Translations under genes and position numbers: made by a program
Notes under the pieces: model-generated
Database searches by the model: none
The model's input: only the letters and a program-made list of their open reading frames with translations
What the model was told of the DNA's origin: nothing
From: an uncultured Vicinamibacterales bacterium
GTDB lineage: Bacteria; Acidobacteriota; Vicinamibacteria; Vicinamibacterales; UBA8438
Length of the DNA stretch: 64,000 nucleotides
Direction: 5' to 3'
Assembly (NCBI GenBank): GCA_958295905.1
Contig: OY282382.1
Location: forward strand, 744,001-808,000
Part shown: in pieces, positions 36,573 to 43,855 of the stretch
How the letters are laid out: each line of letters starts with the position of its first letter
Numbering within the stretch: the first letter of the stretch is position 1

Positions 36573-36881
36573 TCAACTCTCGCGGCGGGTCACGGTGGTG
36601 GCGGTGGGACACAGCTCCCAACCCAGGCGGATCAGATCCCGGACCAGGCTCTTCGCCGCCTCGACCAACGCCGTGAAATCGTCGAAACGCTCACTCTCCT
36701 CCGATCCATCAGGATACAGCACGACGAGCTCGCAGGCGTCGGGACGCGGGTCGCAGTGGATACCGATGAACCGGGGCGACTCCTCGGCCGCCTTGAAGAA
36801 CCACAGCATCACCGTGTTGTATCGGGACGGATCGGCCGCGCTACAGGCCCCGCCCGCATTTCCCGTGCAATCCTGGGTCAT
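36573..36881 (-). CDS. Hypothetical protein
   Basis: A 102-residue frame from ATG 36881; an internal ATG at 36809 would give 78 residues (MLWFFKAAEESPRFIGIHCD). The middle part FIGIHCDPRPDACELVVLYP then DGSEESERFDDFTALVEAAK looks protein-like: a strand-turn-strand followed by an amphipathic helix. It lies 43 bases upstream of the exonuclease gene on the same strand. I recognise no family and see no signal peptide or clear ribosome-binding site. Confidence 0.5.
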   Translation of the reverse strand: MTQDCTGNAGGACSAADPSRYNTVMLWFFKAAEESPRFIGIHCDPRPDACELVVLYPDGSEESERFDDFTALVEAAKSLVRDLIRLGWELCPTATTVTRRES

Positions 36882-37269
36882 ACCGGGCGTTGGCAGGAAA
36901 CGCCCTGCCGGACGCCCGTCATCGAGCGTTCGATGGTGTGGCCGACGACCCGTCCAGATGCCGCGCTCTCGGGCGACGGTTGACATCGATGGGGAACCAG
37001 CACGTCGAACGTGCCGTAGCCGCCCGTGGCGCAACCCCGCGCCGCACCGAGAGCCGCGGGGCAAAGAGCGCCCGCGTCTGACCAAGCGTGAGGAAGGCGC
37101 CTGTTGTGGGCACCGGCAACCGACGAACAACGCGGTCAGGGGGATGCGTCGCCGCTCGAAGGCGGCGGGGACTTCGCCACGGTCGGGTGGACCGGCCGGG
37201 ATCCTCGAATCGAGCCGGCGTCCGGCCATGGTGTGAATATCCGGCCGGCCGATACGTAGAAGGGGGATA
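36882..37269. other. Gene-free stretch with repeat family B copy 3
   Basis: A 388-base divergent spacer. 37032-37185 is an extended family B repeat: CACCGAGAGCCGCGGGGCAA, GAGCGCCCGCGTCTGACCAA, then CCGACGAACAACGCGGTCAG and GATGCGTCGCCGCTCGAAGG. The last 80 bases precede the sigma-factor gene and should contain its promoter (GATACGTAGAAG near 37250), but no certain boxes are seen. Confidence 0.65.
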
Positions 37270-37884
37270 GTGCATACCGTGATGGTTGATTCTCCGGCGC
37301 CGCCGCTCGTCGCCGGCGACGCCGGGTCCGAACGACACCTGATCGACCGGGCGAAAGCCGGCGAGCCGGCGGCGTGCGACGCCCTGGCCCGGCGTTGTCG
37401 CCGGGGGGCGTATCTCCTCGCCCTCCAGATGCTGGGCAACCGGGACGACGCGATGGACGTGACCCAGGACGCGATGCTGCGGTTCTTCAGCACCCTGAAC
37501 AGCTTCGACGCCGCCCGCCGCGTTCAGCCTTGGCTGTTCACCATCGTCCGGAACCAGGTGCGCGACCTGTGGCGCCAACGACAGCGCCGGCCGGCCGACG
37601 CCGTCGGCGAGTCCGATGTCCTGGTCGGGCAACTGGTTGCCCCGCAGCCGAGCCCGGAAGCCGACCTCCACCGCCAGGAACTGCGACGGCGGATCTGGCG
37701 CGCCCTCGCCACCCTGACGGCCGACAAGCGCGAGATCATCGTGCTGCGCGACTACCACGATCTGTCCTACAGCGACATCGCGGAGGTGCTCGGCATCCCC
37801 GTCGGCACGGTGATGTCACGGCTGCACGGCGCCCGGAGGCGGTTGCGGGCGCGGATCGAGGAAGAAGGAGGACGTCATGCCTGA
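37270..37884 (+). CDS. ECF-type RNA polymerase sigma factor
   Basis: A 204-residue sigma-70 family protein without region 3. Region 2 spans about 30-95 (QMLGNRDDAMDVTQDAMLRF, then RVQPWLFTIVRNQVRDLWRQ) and region 4 about 140-195 (ADKREIIVLRDYHDLSYSDI, AEVLGIPVGTVMSRLHGARR). The GTG at 37270 follows AGGGGG with short spacing; an ATG at 37282 is an alternative start. Its stop overlaps the start of the next gene, a zinc-finger anti-sigma factor, the standard arrangement for an envelope-stress ECF system. It may autoregulate its own promoter. Confidence 0.92.
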   Translation: MHTVMVDSPAPPLVAGDAGSERHLIDRAKAGEPAACDALARRCRRGAYLLALQMLGNRDDAMDVTQDAMLRFFSTLNSFDAARRVQPWLFTIVRNQVRDLWRQRQRRPADAVGESDVLVGQLVAPQPSPEADLHRQELRRRIWRALATLTADKREIIVLRDYHDLSYSDIAEVLGIPVGTVMSRLHGARRRLRARIEEEGGRHA

Positions 37885-38320
37885 ACCCTGTGGGCGGACG
37901 TTCGACGAGGCTCTGCTCTCCGGATACGTCGACAGGGCGCTGGTGCAGCGCGAGGGGCAACGGGTTCGGTTGCATCTGGAGAGCTGCGCCGCCTGCCGCG
38001 CCACCGTCGAGGACCTGCGCGCCATGAGGGAGGCGGCGATGTCGTCGACGTTCGAGACGCCGCGGGACGAGGAGTGGTCGGAGACACCGCATACCGAGGC
38101 CGGCCGGCTGCTGGTCGGCCTGGGGTGGCCGCTGGTGACCGCGTGGGCGGTCCTCGTCGGCGGCTACGCCCTGTGGGGAAGCTGGCAGGAAACCGACAAC
38201 CTCCTGGAGCGGCTCATGCTGCTGGGAGGGGTGACCGGCTTCGCGATGTTGTTCGTCGGGGTGCTGCTCGACCGATTGAAGGCCGCGAAGACCGACCACT
38301 ACCGCGAGGTGCACAGATGA
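37877..38320 (+). CDS. Zinc-finger anti-sigma factor, membrane-bound
   Basis: A 147-residue protein. The cytoplasmic N-terminus has the ZAS motif His33-x3-Cys37-x2-Cys40 (HLESCAACRATV), which holds the cognate sigma factor. Two membrane helices follow (about 78-100 and 112-131) and the C-terminus KTDHYREVHR returns to the cytoplasm, so almost nothing lies outside the membrane: sensing would have to be within the bilayer or through a partner. It overlaps the sigma gene by 8 bases and the next gene by 4 bases. Confidence 0.88.
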   Translation: MPEPCGRTFDEALLSGYVDRALVQREGQRVRLHLESCAACRATVEDLRAMREAAMSSTFETPRDEEWSETPHTEAGRLLVGLGWPLVTAWAVLVGGYALWGSWQETDNLLERLMLLGGVTGFAMLFVGVLLDRLKAAKTDHYREVHR

Positions 38321-38652
38321 TCGTGGTTACCGCGAACCGCGTGGCCGGCAAGCGGATCGCCCGCACCTTGGGACTCGTGCGCGGGAACACGATCAGAACG
38401 CGCCACCTCGGCAAGGACATCATGGCGGTGCTGCGCAACATCGTGGGCGGCGAAGTCGCCGAGTACACGAAGCTCCTGGCCGAGTCCCGCGAGCAGGCGC
38501 TCGACCGGATGGTGGACGAGGCCCACGAGCTGGGAGCGAACGCCATCGTGTCCCTGCGGTTCTCGACGTCGATGATCATGGGCGCCGCCGCCGAGCTCCT
38601 GGCCTACGGCACCGCCGTCGTGCTGGAGGACGAAGAGGACGGGGCGCGGTGA
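38317..38652 (+). CDS. YbjQ/DUF74 family protein
   Basis: A 111-residue protein of the YbjQ (UPF0145, DUF74) family: MIVVTANRVAGKRIARTLGL, the GNTIRTRHLGKDIMAVLRN stretch, AREQALDRM-type helix and ELGANAIVSLRFSTS (about 73-87). The family forms pentamers of unknown function and has been called heavy-metal-binding. The ATG overlaps the anti-sigma stop codon (ATGA), so it belongs to the sigma operon and may be part of its response. Confidence 0.88.
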   Translation: MIVVTANRVAGKRIARTLGLVRGNTIRTRHLGKDIMAVLRNIVGGEVAEYTKLLAESREQALDRMVDEAHELGANAIVSLRFSTSMIMGAAAELLAYGTAVVLEDEEDGAR

Positions 38653-38712
38653 CAGGGCGGGTCTACCCGGACCGGCGGCGGCGGCGCCGAACCCGCCGGG
38701 ATGCATCGGCCG

Positions 38713-39309
38713 CTACGGCTGGTACTCCCGGAGCACCTGTTGCAGGGCTTCCTCTTCAGCGTCCCAGGCCGCCTGGATTGAGCGCAGCGCCGCCTCGGCG
38801 GTCGGCGACTGGCGGGCGAGCGCCCGGTTCCTCTCGAGCAGCAACCCCTGTGCGGCCGCGTGATCCAGGAACCTGAAGAGGTGATCGAAGTAGCCGTCAA
38901 CGTTGGCGAAGACGCACGGCTTCTCGTGCAGTTCGAGCGGCTGTTGCGCCCACGTGAGCGCTTCGAAGATCTCCTCGATGGTGCCGAACCCGCCCGGGAG
39001 CGCAATACACGCATGGCACAGCGACTGCATCTTGTACTTTCGCTGGTGCATGGTGTCGACGACGTACAGGCGGCTGAGCCCCTCGTGCGCGAGATCCTGG
39101 TACTCCAACTGCCGCGGGACGACACCGGTGGCGAAACCGCCGTTCGACAACACGGCGTTGGCCAGCGCCCCCATCAGACCGACACGGGCGCCGCCGTACA
39201 CCAGCCCGACGCCGTCGACCGCCATCAAGCGGCCCAGGGTTTCCGCATCCTCTACGTACCGCTTTTTGTACCCGACGTGGCCACCGAGGTAAACGCAGAT
39301 GTGCTTCAT
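38713..39309 (-). CDS. LOG family protein (nucleoside 5'-monophosphate phosphoribohydrolase)
   Basis: A 198-residue protein from ATG 39309 (MKHICVYLGGHVGYKKRYVE). The family motifs are LVYGGARVGLMGALANAVL (about 37-55) and the active-site PGGFGTIEEIFEALTWAQ (about 106-123). LOG/YvdD enzymes release the base from nucleoside monophosphates, including cytokinin precursors, or act in nucleotide salvage. The first residues CVYLGG replace the more common CVFCGS. An upstream in-frame ATG (39366) adds 19 unlikely residues. Confidence 0.9.
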   Translation of the reverse strand: MKHICVYLGGHVGYKKRYVEDAETLGRLMAVDGVGLVYGGARVGLMGALANAVLSNGGFATGVVPRQLEYQDLAHEGLSRLYVVDTMHQRKYKMQSLCHACIALPGGFGTIEEIFEALTWAQQPLELHEKPCVFANVDGYFDHLFRFLDHAAAQGLLLERNRALARQSPTAEAALRSIQAAWDAEEEALQQVLREYQP

Positions 39310-39430
39310 TCCGTCGGGCGGTTCGCTGCCCGCGCAATCGGCGGCCGGCCGCGGCGCGTCTACCATTCCGTCAGTTCTCTCCCCTCTCCATCCGGCTCCC
39401 GCCTCGGCGCGGCCATCCGGCCCGCCGGCA

Positions 39431-40225
39431 TCAGGCCCACGTCTCGAGCGCCGCCGCGCGCGACGACTTCACGGGGATGAACCGATCGAAGCCGCTGATT
39501 CGGAACACGTCCTCGACATGCGGTTTCATGCTGCAGAGAACCATCGTTCCCGCGCCGGTCTTCAACGCCTTCGCGGCGAGGAGCAGCACCCGCAGGCCGG
39601 AGCTGCTGATGAATTCGAGACGGCTGAAGTCGATGATCAGGCGCCGTTCTCCGCCCCCGATGCGCTGCATGACGTTCGTTTCGAAGGCGTTGACGTTCCC
39701 GCTGTCCAGCCGGCCGACGGGCAACAGCACCAGCACGCCGTCATTCCGTTCTTCCGCGACCTCGATGTCCATCGGTGTGTCTCGTCCCTCGGCCCGCCTC
39801 GCCGGCGTGTAGTTGTGCTCCAGCGTCAACCGGTTCCGGCCTTCCATGAACTGGTAGGTCACACGGTCGGCGAACCTTCTGACCAGATGCAGTCCCAGGC
39901 CCCCGACGGCCCGCTCCTCGAGCGGTGACGACAAGTCCGGCCGGGCGCTCTCCGTCGGATCGAATCGGCGCCCGTTGTCCGAGATCGTCATGACCAGCAG
40001 TGTGCCGCTGACCCACAGCGTAATCTCGATCCTGGGCTCGGCGACGCCGTCGAAGCCGTAGCGCACGGCATTTGCGACCAGCTCGTCGAGCACCAGATTG
40101 AGCATGTAGACCTTGGCCTCGGGCAGCCGGTTCGCAGCGCCGAAGGTCTCGATCATCCGCGACAGGTTGCCCAGCGCCGACAACCGGGGCGGCGACAACG
40201 AAACGCGCAGTTCGTCCTTCAGCAT
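39431..40225 (-). CDS. Fused anti-sigma kinase (HATPase_c) and STAS anti-sigma antagonist
   Basis: A 264-residue protein from ATG 40225 (MLKDELRVSLSPPRLSALGN). Residues about 1-140 are an RsbW/SpoIIAB-type GHKL ATPase: N-box LNLVLDELVANAVRYGF, G1 ISDNGRRFDP, G2 GGLGLHLVRRFADRV. Residues about 160-264 are a STAS domain like RsbV: PVGRLDSGNVNAFE, IIDFSRLEFISSSGLRVLLL with the phosphorylatable Ser just before GLR. In partner-switching systems these are two separate proteins, the kinase inactivating the antagonist by phosphorylation. Here they are one chain. No PP2C phosphatase or cognate sigma factor is adjacent. A decayed second STAS copy lies directly upstream. Confidence 0.88.
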   Translation of the reverse strand: MLKDELRVSLSPPRLSALGNLSRMIETFGAANRLPEAKVYMLNLVLDELVANAVRYGFDGVAEPRIEITLWVSGTLLVMTISDNGRRFDPTESARPDLSSPLEERAVGGLGLHLVRRFADRVTYQFMEGRNRLTLEHNYTPARRAEGRDTPMDIEVAEERNDGVLVLLPVGRLDSGNVNAFETNVMQRIGGGERRLIIDFSRLEFISSSGLRVLLLAAKALKTGAGTMVLCSMKPHVEDVFRISGFDRFIPVKSSRAAALETWA

Positions 40226-40231
40226 CCGACT

Positions 40232-40510
40232 TCCCCGGTCCCGTATCGGGATGAGCTGGTTTTGGCAGACCTCCTGGCCGTGGTTCCGCATCGAGCACAC
40301 CGCTGTCGGCGCGCCTCTTGCCGGCGTGGAGCGGCTTCGCCGCCAGCCGCCTGCGCAGGCCGCTGATGGCGTCGAGCCGGCTGAAATCGACAATCGTCTC
40401 CGCGCGCCGGCGGGAGGCCGCGGGCATCACCGAACGCTTCCACCTGACGCGCCATGTCTCGACCTCCGACAAACGGCCCGGAATCGACTCCCGCGCCTCG
40501 GCCATCCGGC
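40232..40510 (-). pseudogene. Decayed STAS domain copy
   Basis: Immediately upstream of the fused kinase-STAS gene the minus strand encodes IPGRLSEVETWRVRWKRSVM, ETIVDFSRLDAISGLRRRLA and AKPLHAG, then in another frame AVCSMRNHGQEVCQNQLIPI. These align with the intact STAS domain (PVGRLDSGNVNAFETNVM; LIIDFSRLEFISSSGLRVLL; AAKALKTG; VLCSMKPHVEDVFRISGF). The match continues only if the frame shifts near 40310 and residues are missing at the phospho-Ser site. It is best read as a frameshifted, degenerate duplicate. Confidence 0.55.
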
Positions 40511-40706
40511 CGCGTCCTGACGCCGTCCGGCTGCACTACTGTAGCACTCCCGCCGCCGCGCGCCACACGGCGGCGGCCGCCGGAACGCCGCGACCCCCGG
40601 TGAACCCCGCGTTGCGCCGAAACCGGCGGGAGGGCTGCCGGACGAGGCGCGGCGGGAGCAACCCCGGGGCGGAATCGACGCCGGACCAGGACGCGCGGCA
40701 CCGGCC

Positions 40707-40991
40707 TCACGAGCGGCGCATGAGGACGATCCGGTGGTGCCGCCGCGGTTGTCGTCGACGCCCCACGTGTTCGAGGTCTTGGTGAACGCCTGCTCGTTGA
40801 CGACGATGCGAACCGGCGTCCACGCCGTCCCGCGGGCGACGTCGGTCACGAGCGGCGCATGAGGACGATCCGGTTCGTGTTGGTGCCGCCGCGGTTGTTG
40901 TCGACGCCCCACGTGTTCGAGGTCTTGGTGAACGCCTGCTCGTTGACGACGATGCAAACCGGCGTCCACGCCGTCCCGCGGGCGACGTCGG
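40707..40991 (-). repeat. Tandem duplication of the DNA methyltransferase 3' end
   Basis: The 146 bases 40846-40991 (stop codon and preceding codons of the methyltransferase) are repeated directly downstream of the gene at 40707-40845. The downstream copy has lost 7 bases (TCGTGTT) near its start and differs at two further positions that I can see. Both units begin with TCACGAGCGGCGCATGAGGA. The stretch 40511-40706 between this repeat and the STAS remnant shows no credible gene. Confidence 0.93.
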
Positions 40992-42090
40992 TGACGACCT
41001 GATCGAGCAGCAGCGACCCGCGCCGAATCTCTCCGACCTCGAAGGCGAACGCTCCCCCGCGCTTGGAGATCGCGGCAACGTTGTCGAGAACCCCGCGGAC
41101 GAGGTTCTTCCACTCATCCAGCTTCGTCGTCTGGGTGATCTCGATGCCGTCGGCGCAGAGCCCGGCGAACCAGCACCGCAGCCAGTTGTCGTGCTTGTAG
41201 TTCACGATGTTCATGAACGGCGGCGACGTCACCGCGAGGGAAGCCGGCGGGCCGCCGTGGTCGAACGGGACGTCGACCCCCTGCCGGAAGAACCCCCGCA
41301 CCCGCCCCGACGGCGCCTGCCGGGGCACGTCCTTCAGGAGCGAGCGCGTCTTGCGCAGAATGAGGGCGGCGACGTCGCGATTCTCCGGCTGCTGGTGGCG
41401 CCGTTCATTGATCTTCCGCTGGCTCTCGACGGAGGCCGCTTGGTTGGGCGGCAGCGTGTAGACGGAAAAGAAGCCTCGGGAATGTCCGGTCAGACGGTTG
41501 ATCGCGACCATCCGGATCCACCGATCGACGCCGTCGGCGGCGCCCGCGGCGTGGCGCTCCAGCAGGTACGCGCGCAGCCGGCAGATCTGCGTGAGGGTCC
41601 GCGCATGGAAGAACGCGTCGAACCCGTCGGGATGCCCCGCCGGTTCGTCCCGGCCTCCCTCCAGGGACAGTGCGCGCAGCCGCGATTCGACCTCCGTCGC
41701 CGCGGGCGGCGCGAGCCGCGGCTCGACCAGCATGCGGGACAGCGGGTTGACGTCGTTGCCCAGCGCATCCCGTCCCAGCAACGCCGCTTCGAGGAGGGTC
41801 GTGCCCCGCCCCATGAACGGGTCGAACACCACGTCGCCCGGATCCGTCAGTCTGGTGATGAAGAACCGCGGAAGTTGCGGTTTGAAGCACGCCCGATAGG
41901 AAATCTCGTGCAAGGAATGCGCCGCTCGCTGCTTCGACGTCCAGAACTCGTTGACGAAGACGGGCACGCCGGCGTACTCGCCGACCATCGTCTCCTTGCC
42001 GTACCGTCGCCATCGCGCCAGCTCGCCCGCGAGATCGTCGAGCGTCAGGCGGCCGGCGCCGTCGGGGGCAAGCTCGAACTGCATCCGCAA
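40846..42090 (-). CDS. Site-specific DNA methyltransferase (N4-cytosine/N6-adenine type)
   Basis: A 414-residue protein. The SAM-binding motif I is DPFMGRGTTLLEA (90-102) and the catalytic motif IV is TSPPFMNIVNY (288-298), in the order motif I then motif IV, with the region LGRDALGNDVNPLSR following motif I. TSPP with aromatic residue marks amino-methyltransferases acting on cytosine N4 or adenine N6. No restriction endonuclease gene is adjacent, so it looks like an orphan enzyme. The start could be ATG 42090 or 42084. The last 146 bases of the gene are duplicated downstream. Confidence 0.88.
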   Translation of the reverse strand: MRMQFELAPDGAGRLTLDDLAGELARWRRYGKETMVGEYAGVPVFVNEFWTSKQRAAHSLHEISYRACFKPQLPRFFITRLTDPGDVVFDPFMGRGTTLLEAALLGRDALGNDVNPLSRMLVEPRLAPPAATEVESRLRALSLEGGRDEPAGHPDGFDAFFHARTLTQICRLRAYLLERHAAGAADGVDRWIRMVAINRLTGHSRGFFSVYTLPPNQAASVESQRKINERRHQQPENRDVAALILRKTRSLLKDVPRQAPSGRVRGFFRQGVDVPFDHGGPPASLAVTSPPFMNIVNYKHDNWLRCWFAGLCADGIEITQTTKLDEWKNLVRGVLDNVAAISKRGGAFAFEVGEIRRGSLLLDQVVTDVARGTAWTPVCIVVNEQAFTKTSNTWGVDNNRGGTNTNRIVLMRRS

Positions 42091-42144
42091 TCACCGCCGC
42101 ATCGCCGCTCCCGGCCGGCCTCGATCTCCCCCGAGAATCTCCGG

Positions 42145-43023
42145 CTACAGCCCCAGCAGGTTCGTGCGGAGCTTAGAGAGCCCCTGCTCCGCCGCCCAGA
42201 GGTCGAGCTCGACCGACGCCAGCTCGTCGACGACGGGGACGGCGAGGCCCGCTTCCCGCAGATCGATCGCCTTGACGTAGGTCCGGCACGACCCGCACTC
42301 CTCCAGGCGGACGTGCGGCCACGACTCGGAGACGTGATGCGGGCGCCGGTCCGGGCGCTCCTCCCCGCAGGCCGGACAACGCAGGCGCGGAAACGCCCAT
42401 TCCGCCAGACAGAGCGAGCAGAGCAGGGTCCGCCGCCCCCGGGCCTCGGGCTCGTCGCGCAACACCGCGGCAATCGGCGCCGCCCCGCAGTACGGGCATG
42501 CGGCGCGGGCTTCGCCGTCTTCGGACAGCCCGTCGCCCGTGGGCTCGTCGACGGCGGCATGGGCCGCCCCGGTTGCGAGCGCCTCGGCGATGGGCTGCAC
42601 GAAGGCGCGCGGAAAGAACTCCAGCGCCGCCGCCCCGCAATCGAGCGACGCGGCGATCGCGGCGACCGTCCCTCCCCCCAGCACGGCGCGCAGCAGCTCG
42701 GACATCGCGGCGGGCTCCGACGCCAGCCGCCCCGCCGTCGCCTGCAGCAGATCGGTCGCCGACGCCGGGACGGCCCGCACGAAACGCGGGAAGGCCCGCT
42801 CGCGCGGCCGTTCCGGCAGCCGGGTCAGACGCAGCCGCGGAGTGCCGCCCTCCGCGGCCTCGACCGCCCCCAGCCACCGGGACCCCAGCGCCTTCACGTA
42901 CAACGGTTCCTGCAGCGCCAGCACGTCGCCGTAGAACTCCAGCAACTCGTCCGCGTGCGGATGCTCACGCCGCAGCCGCTCGACGCGCTGCCGGCGCCGT
43001 GTCCAGACCGGGTGAAGTGACAT
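42145..43023 (-). CDS. fdhE: FdhE-like formate dehydrogenase accessory protein
   Basis: A 292-residue protein. The C-terminal half carries four CxxC pairs: CPYCGAAP, LLCSLCLAEW, LRCPACGEERP and ECGSCRTYVKAIDLR, the rubredoxin-like zinc/iron pattern of FdhE. FdhE is needed for maturation of respiratory formate dehydrogenase after its selenocysteine or cysteine catalytic subunit is made. No formate dehydrogenase gene lies in the window. The presence of a selenoprotein gene 830 bases further on fits with an organism that makes selenocysteine. Confidence 0.85.
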   Translation of the reverse strand: MSLHPVWTRRRQRVERLRREHPHADELLEFYGDVLALQEPLYVKALGSRWLGAVEAAEGGTPRLRLTRLPERPRERAFPRFVRAVPASATDLLQATAGRLASEPAAMSELLRAVLGGGTVAAIAASLDCGAAALEFFPRAFVQPIAEALATGAAHAAVDEPTGDGLSEDGEARAACPYCGAAPIAAVLRDEPEARGRRTLLCSLCLAEWAFPRLRCPACGEERPDRRPHHVSESWPHVRLEECGSCRTYVKAIDLREAGLAVPVVDELASVELDLWAAEQGLSKLRTNLLGL

Positions 43024-43099
43024 GCGGTAACCGAACCCGGCGCTCGCTCACGGTAGCGGTGGACGCCAACGCGAACTGGCGGCCTGCCCGGAGGGTGGT

Positions 43100-43261
43100 T
43101 TACGCTGCGTCGCGGTCGCGACGACCGGCCAGGAGTCCTTCATAGCCACAGCGGCCGGCCGGTTTCGGCCGACCGAGGGTGTCCGAGGGAGCCTCGAGCT
43201 TTGCCATGCGCTCGCGGTTGTCGCCGAGTTCCTGGTGAACACGGTCAAACCGCTGGTGCAT
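43100..43261 (-). CDS. Small hypothetical coiled-coil peptide
   Basis: A 53-residue frame from ATG 43261 (MHQRFDRVHQELGDNRERMA) with an amphipathic start of the kind seen in small coiled-coil proteins, then a Gly/Arg-rich tail. It follows the Lrp-family gene on the same strand and is in the same frame, beginning 30 bases after that gene's stop. No ribosome-binding site is visible. It could also be a decayed remnant. Confidence 0.3.
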   Translation of the reverse strand: MHQRFDRVHQELGDNRERMAKLEAPSDTLGRPKPAGRCGYEGLLAGRRDRDAA

Positions 43262-43291
43262 TTCGGTCGTCAAGTTCTCGAACTGCCCGCG

Positions 43292-43846
43292 TCACGGCCC
43301 GCGGCCCGGGGAGCGGGACGGCGCCTCCAGCGGGAGGACCGTCGACACCTTCACCTCGTTGACCACGATGCTCGTGTGTATGCGGTCGACCCCGTCGATC
43401 CGCATCAGGCCCTCGAAGAGCACCGTCTCGAGCGCCTTGTGGTTCGGCACGACGATCTTGATCAGGTAGTCGGACTCGCCGGTCAGGTAGTGGCACTCGA
43501 GGACCTCGGGAATCGCCTGCACCTCGTCGCGAAAGCGCGCGACGCAGTCCGGGCGATGGTGGGCCAGCTTGACCTCAACGAAGCACAGCAGATCGAGGCC
43601 GACGGCCCCGCGGTCGAGGAGCGCCGTATACCCGCGAATGACCCCCGCCGCCTCCAACCGCCGCAACCGCCGCTGGAGGCCGGGCGGCGACAGGTCGAGC
43701 CGTCTCGCCAGCTCGACGTTCGTCGCCCGCCCATCCCGCTGCAACAACGCGAGCAGCCGCCGATCCAGATCGTCGAGGCGCGGGGGACGGTCGCTGGCGC
43801 GCACGCCGGGCACCCCCTGTTGCTTCGTCCGTGCCGAGCCGCCCAT
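43292..43846 (-). CDS. Lrp/AsnC family transcriptional regulator
   Basis: A 184-residue protein; the N-terminal 20 residues (MGGSARTKQQGVPGVRASDR) are an extra tail. The winged helix-turn-helix is LDDLDRRLLALLQRDGRATN, VELARRLDLSPPGLQRRLRR and LEAAGVIRGYTALLD (about 24-75). The C-terminal RAM/AsnC ligand-binding domain (about 80-165) has CHYLTGESDYLIKIVV. These octameric regulators respond to amino acids or related small molecules. It lies 10 bases after the selenoprotein gene on the same strand and could be co-transcribed with it. Confidence 0.92.
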   Translation of the reverse strand: MGGSARTKQQGVPGVRASDRPPRLDDLDRRLLALLQRDGRATNVELARRLDLSPPGLQRRLRRLEAAGVIRGYTALLDRGAVGLDLLCFVEVKLAHHRPDCVARFRDEVQAIPEVLECHYLTGESDYLIKIVVPNHKALETVLFEGLMRIDGVDRIHTSIVVNEVKVSTVLPLEAPSRSPGRGP

Positions 43847-43855
43847 CCGGCGATG

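Noticed and set aside
25945..37185. Integron attC sites or a CRISPR array
   Set aside because: The repeats lack the attC core pairs, occur in both orientations, have no integrase nearby, and are neither regularly spaced nor separated by unique spacers.
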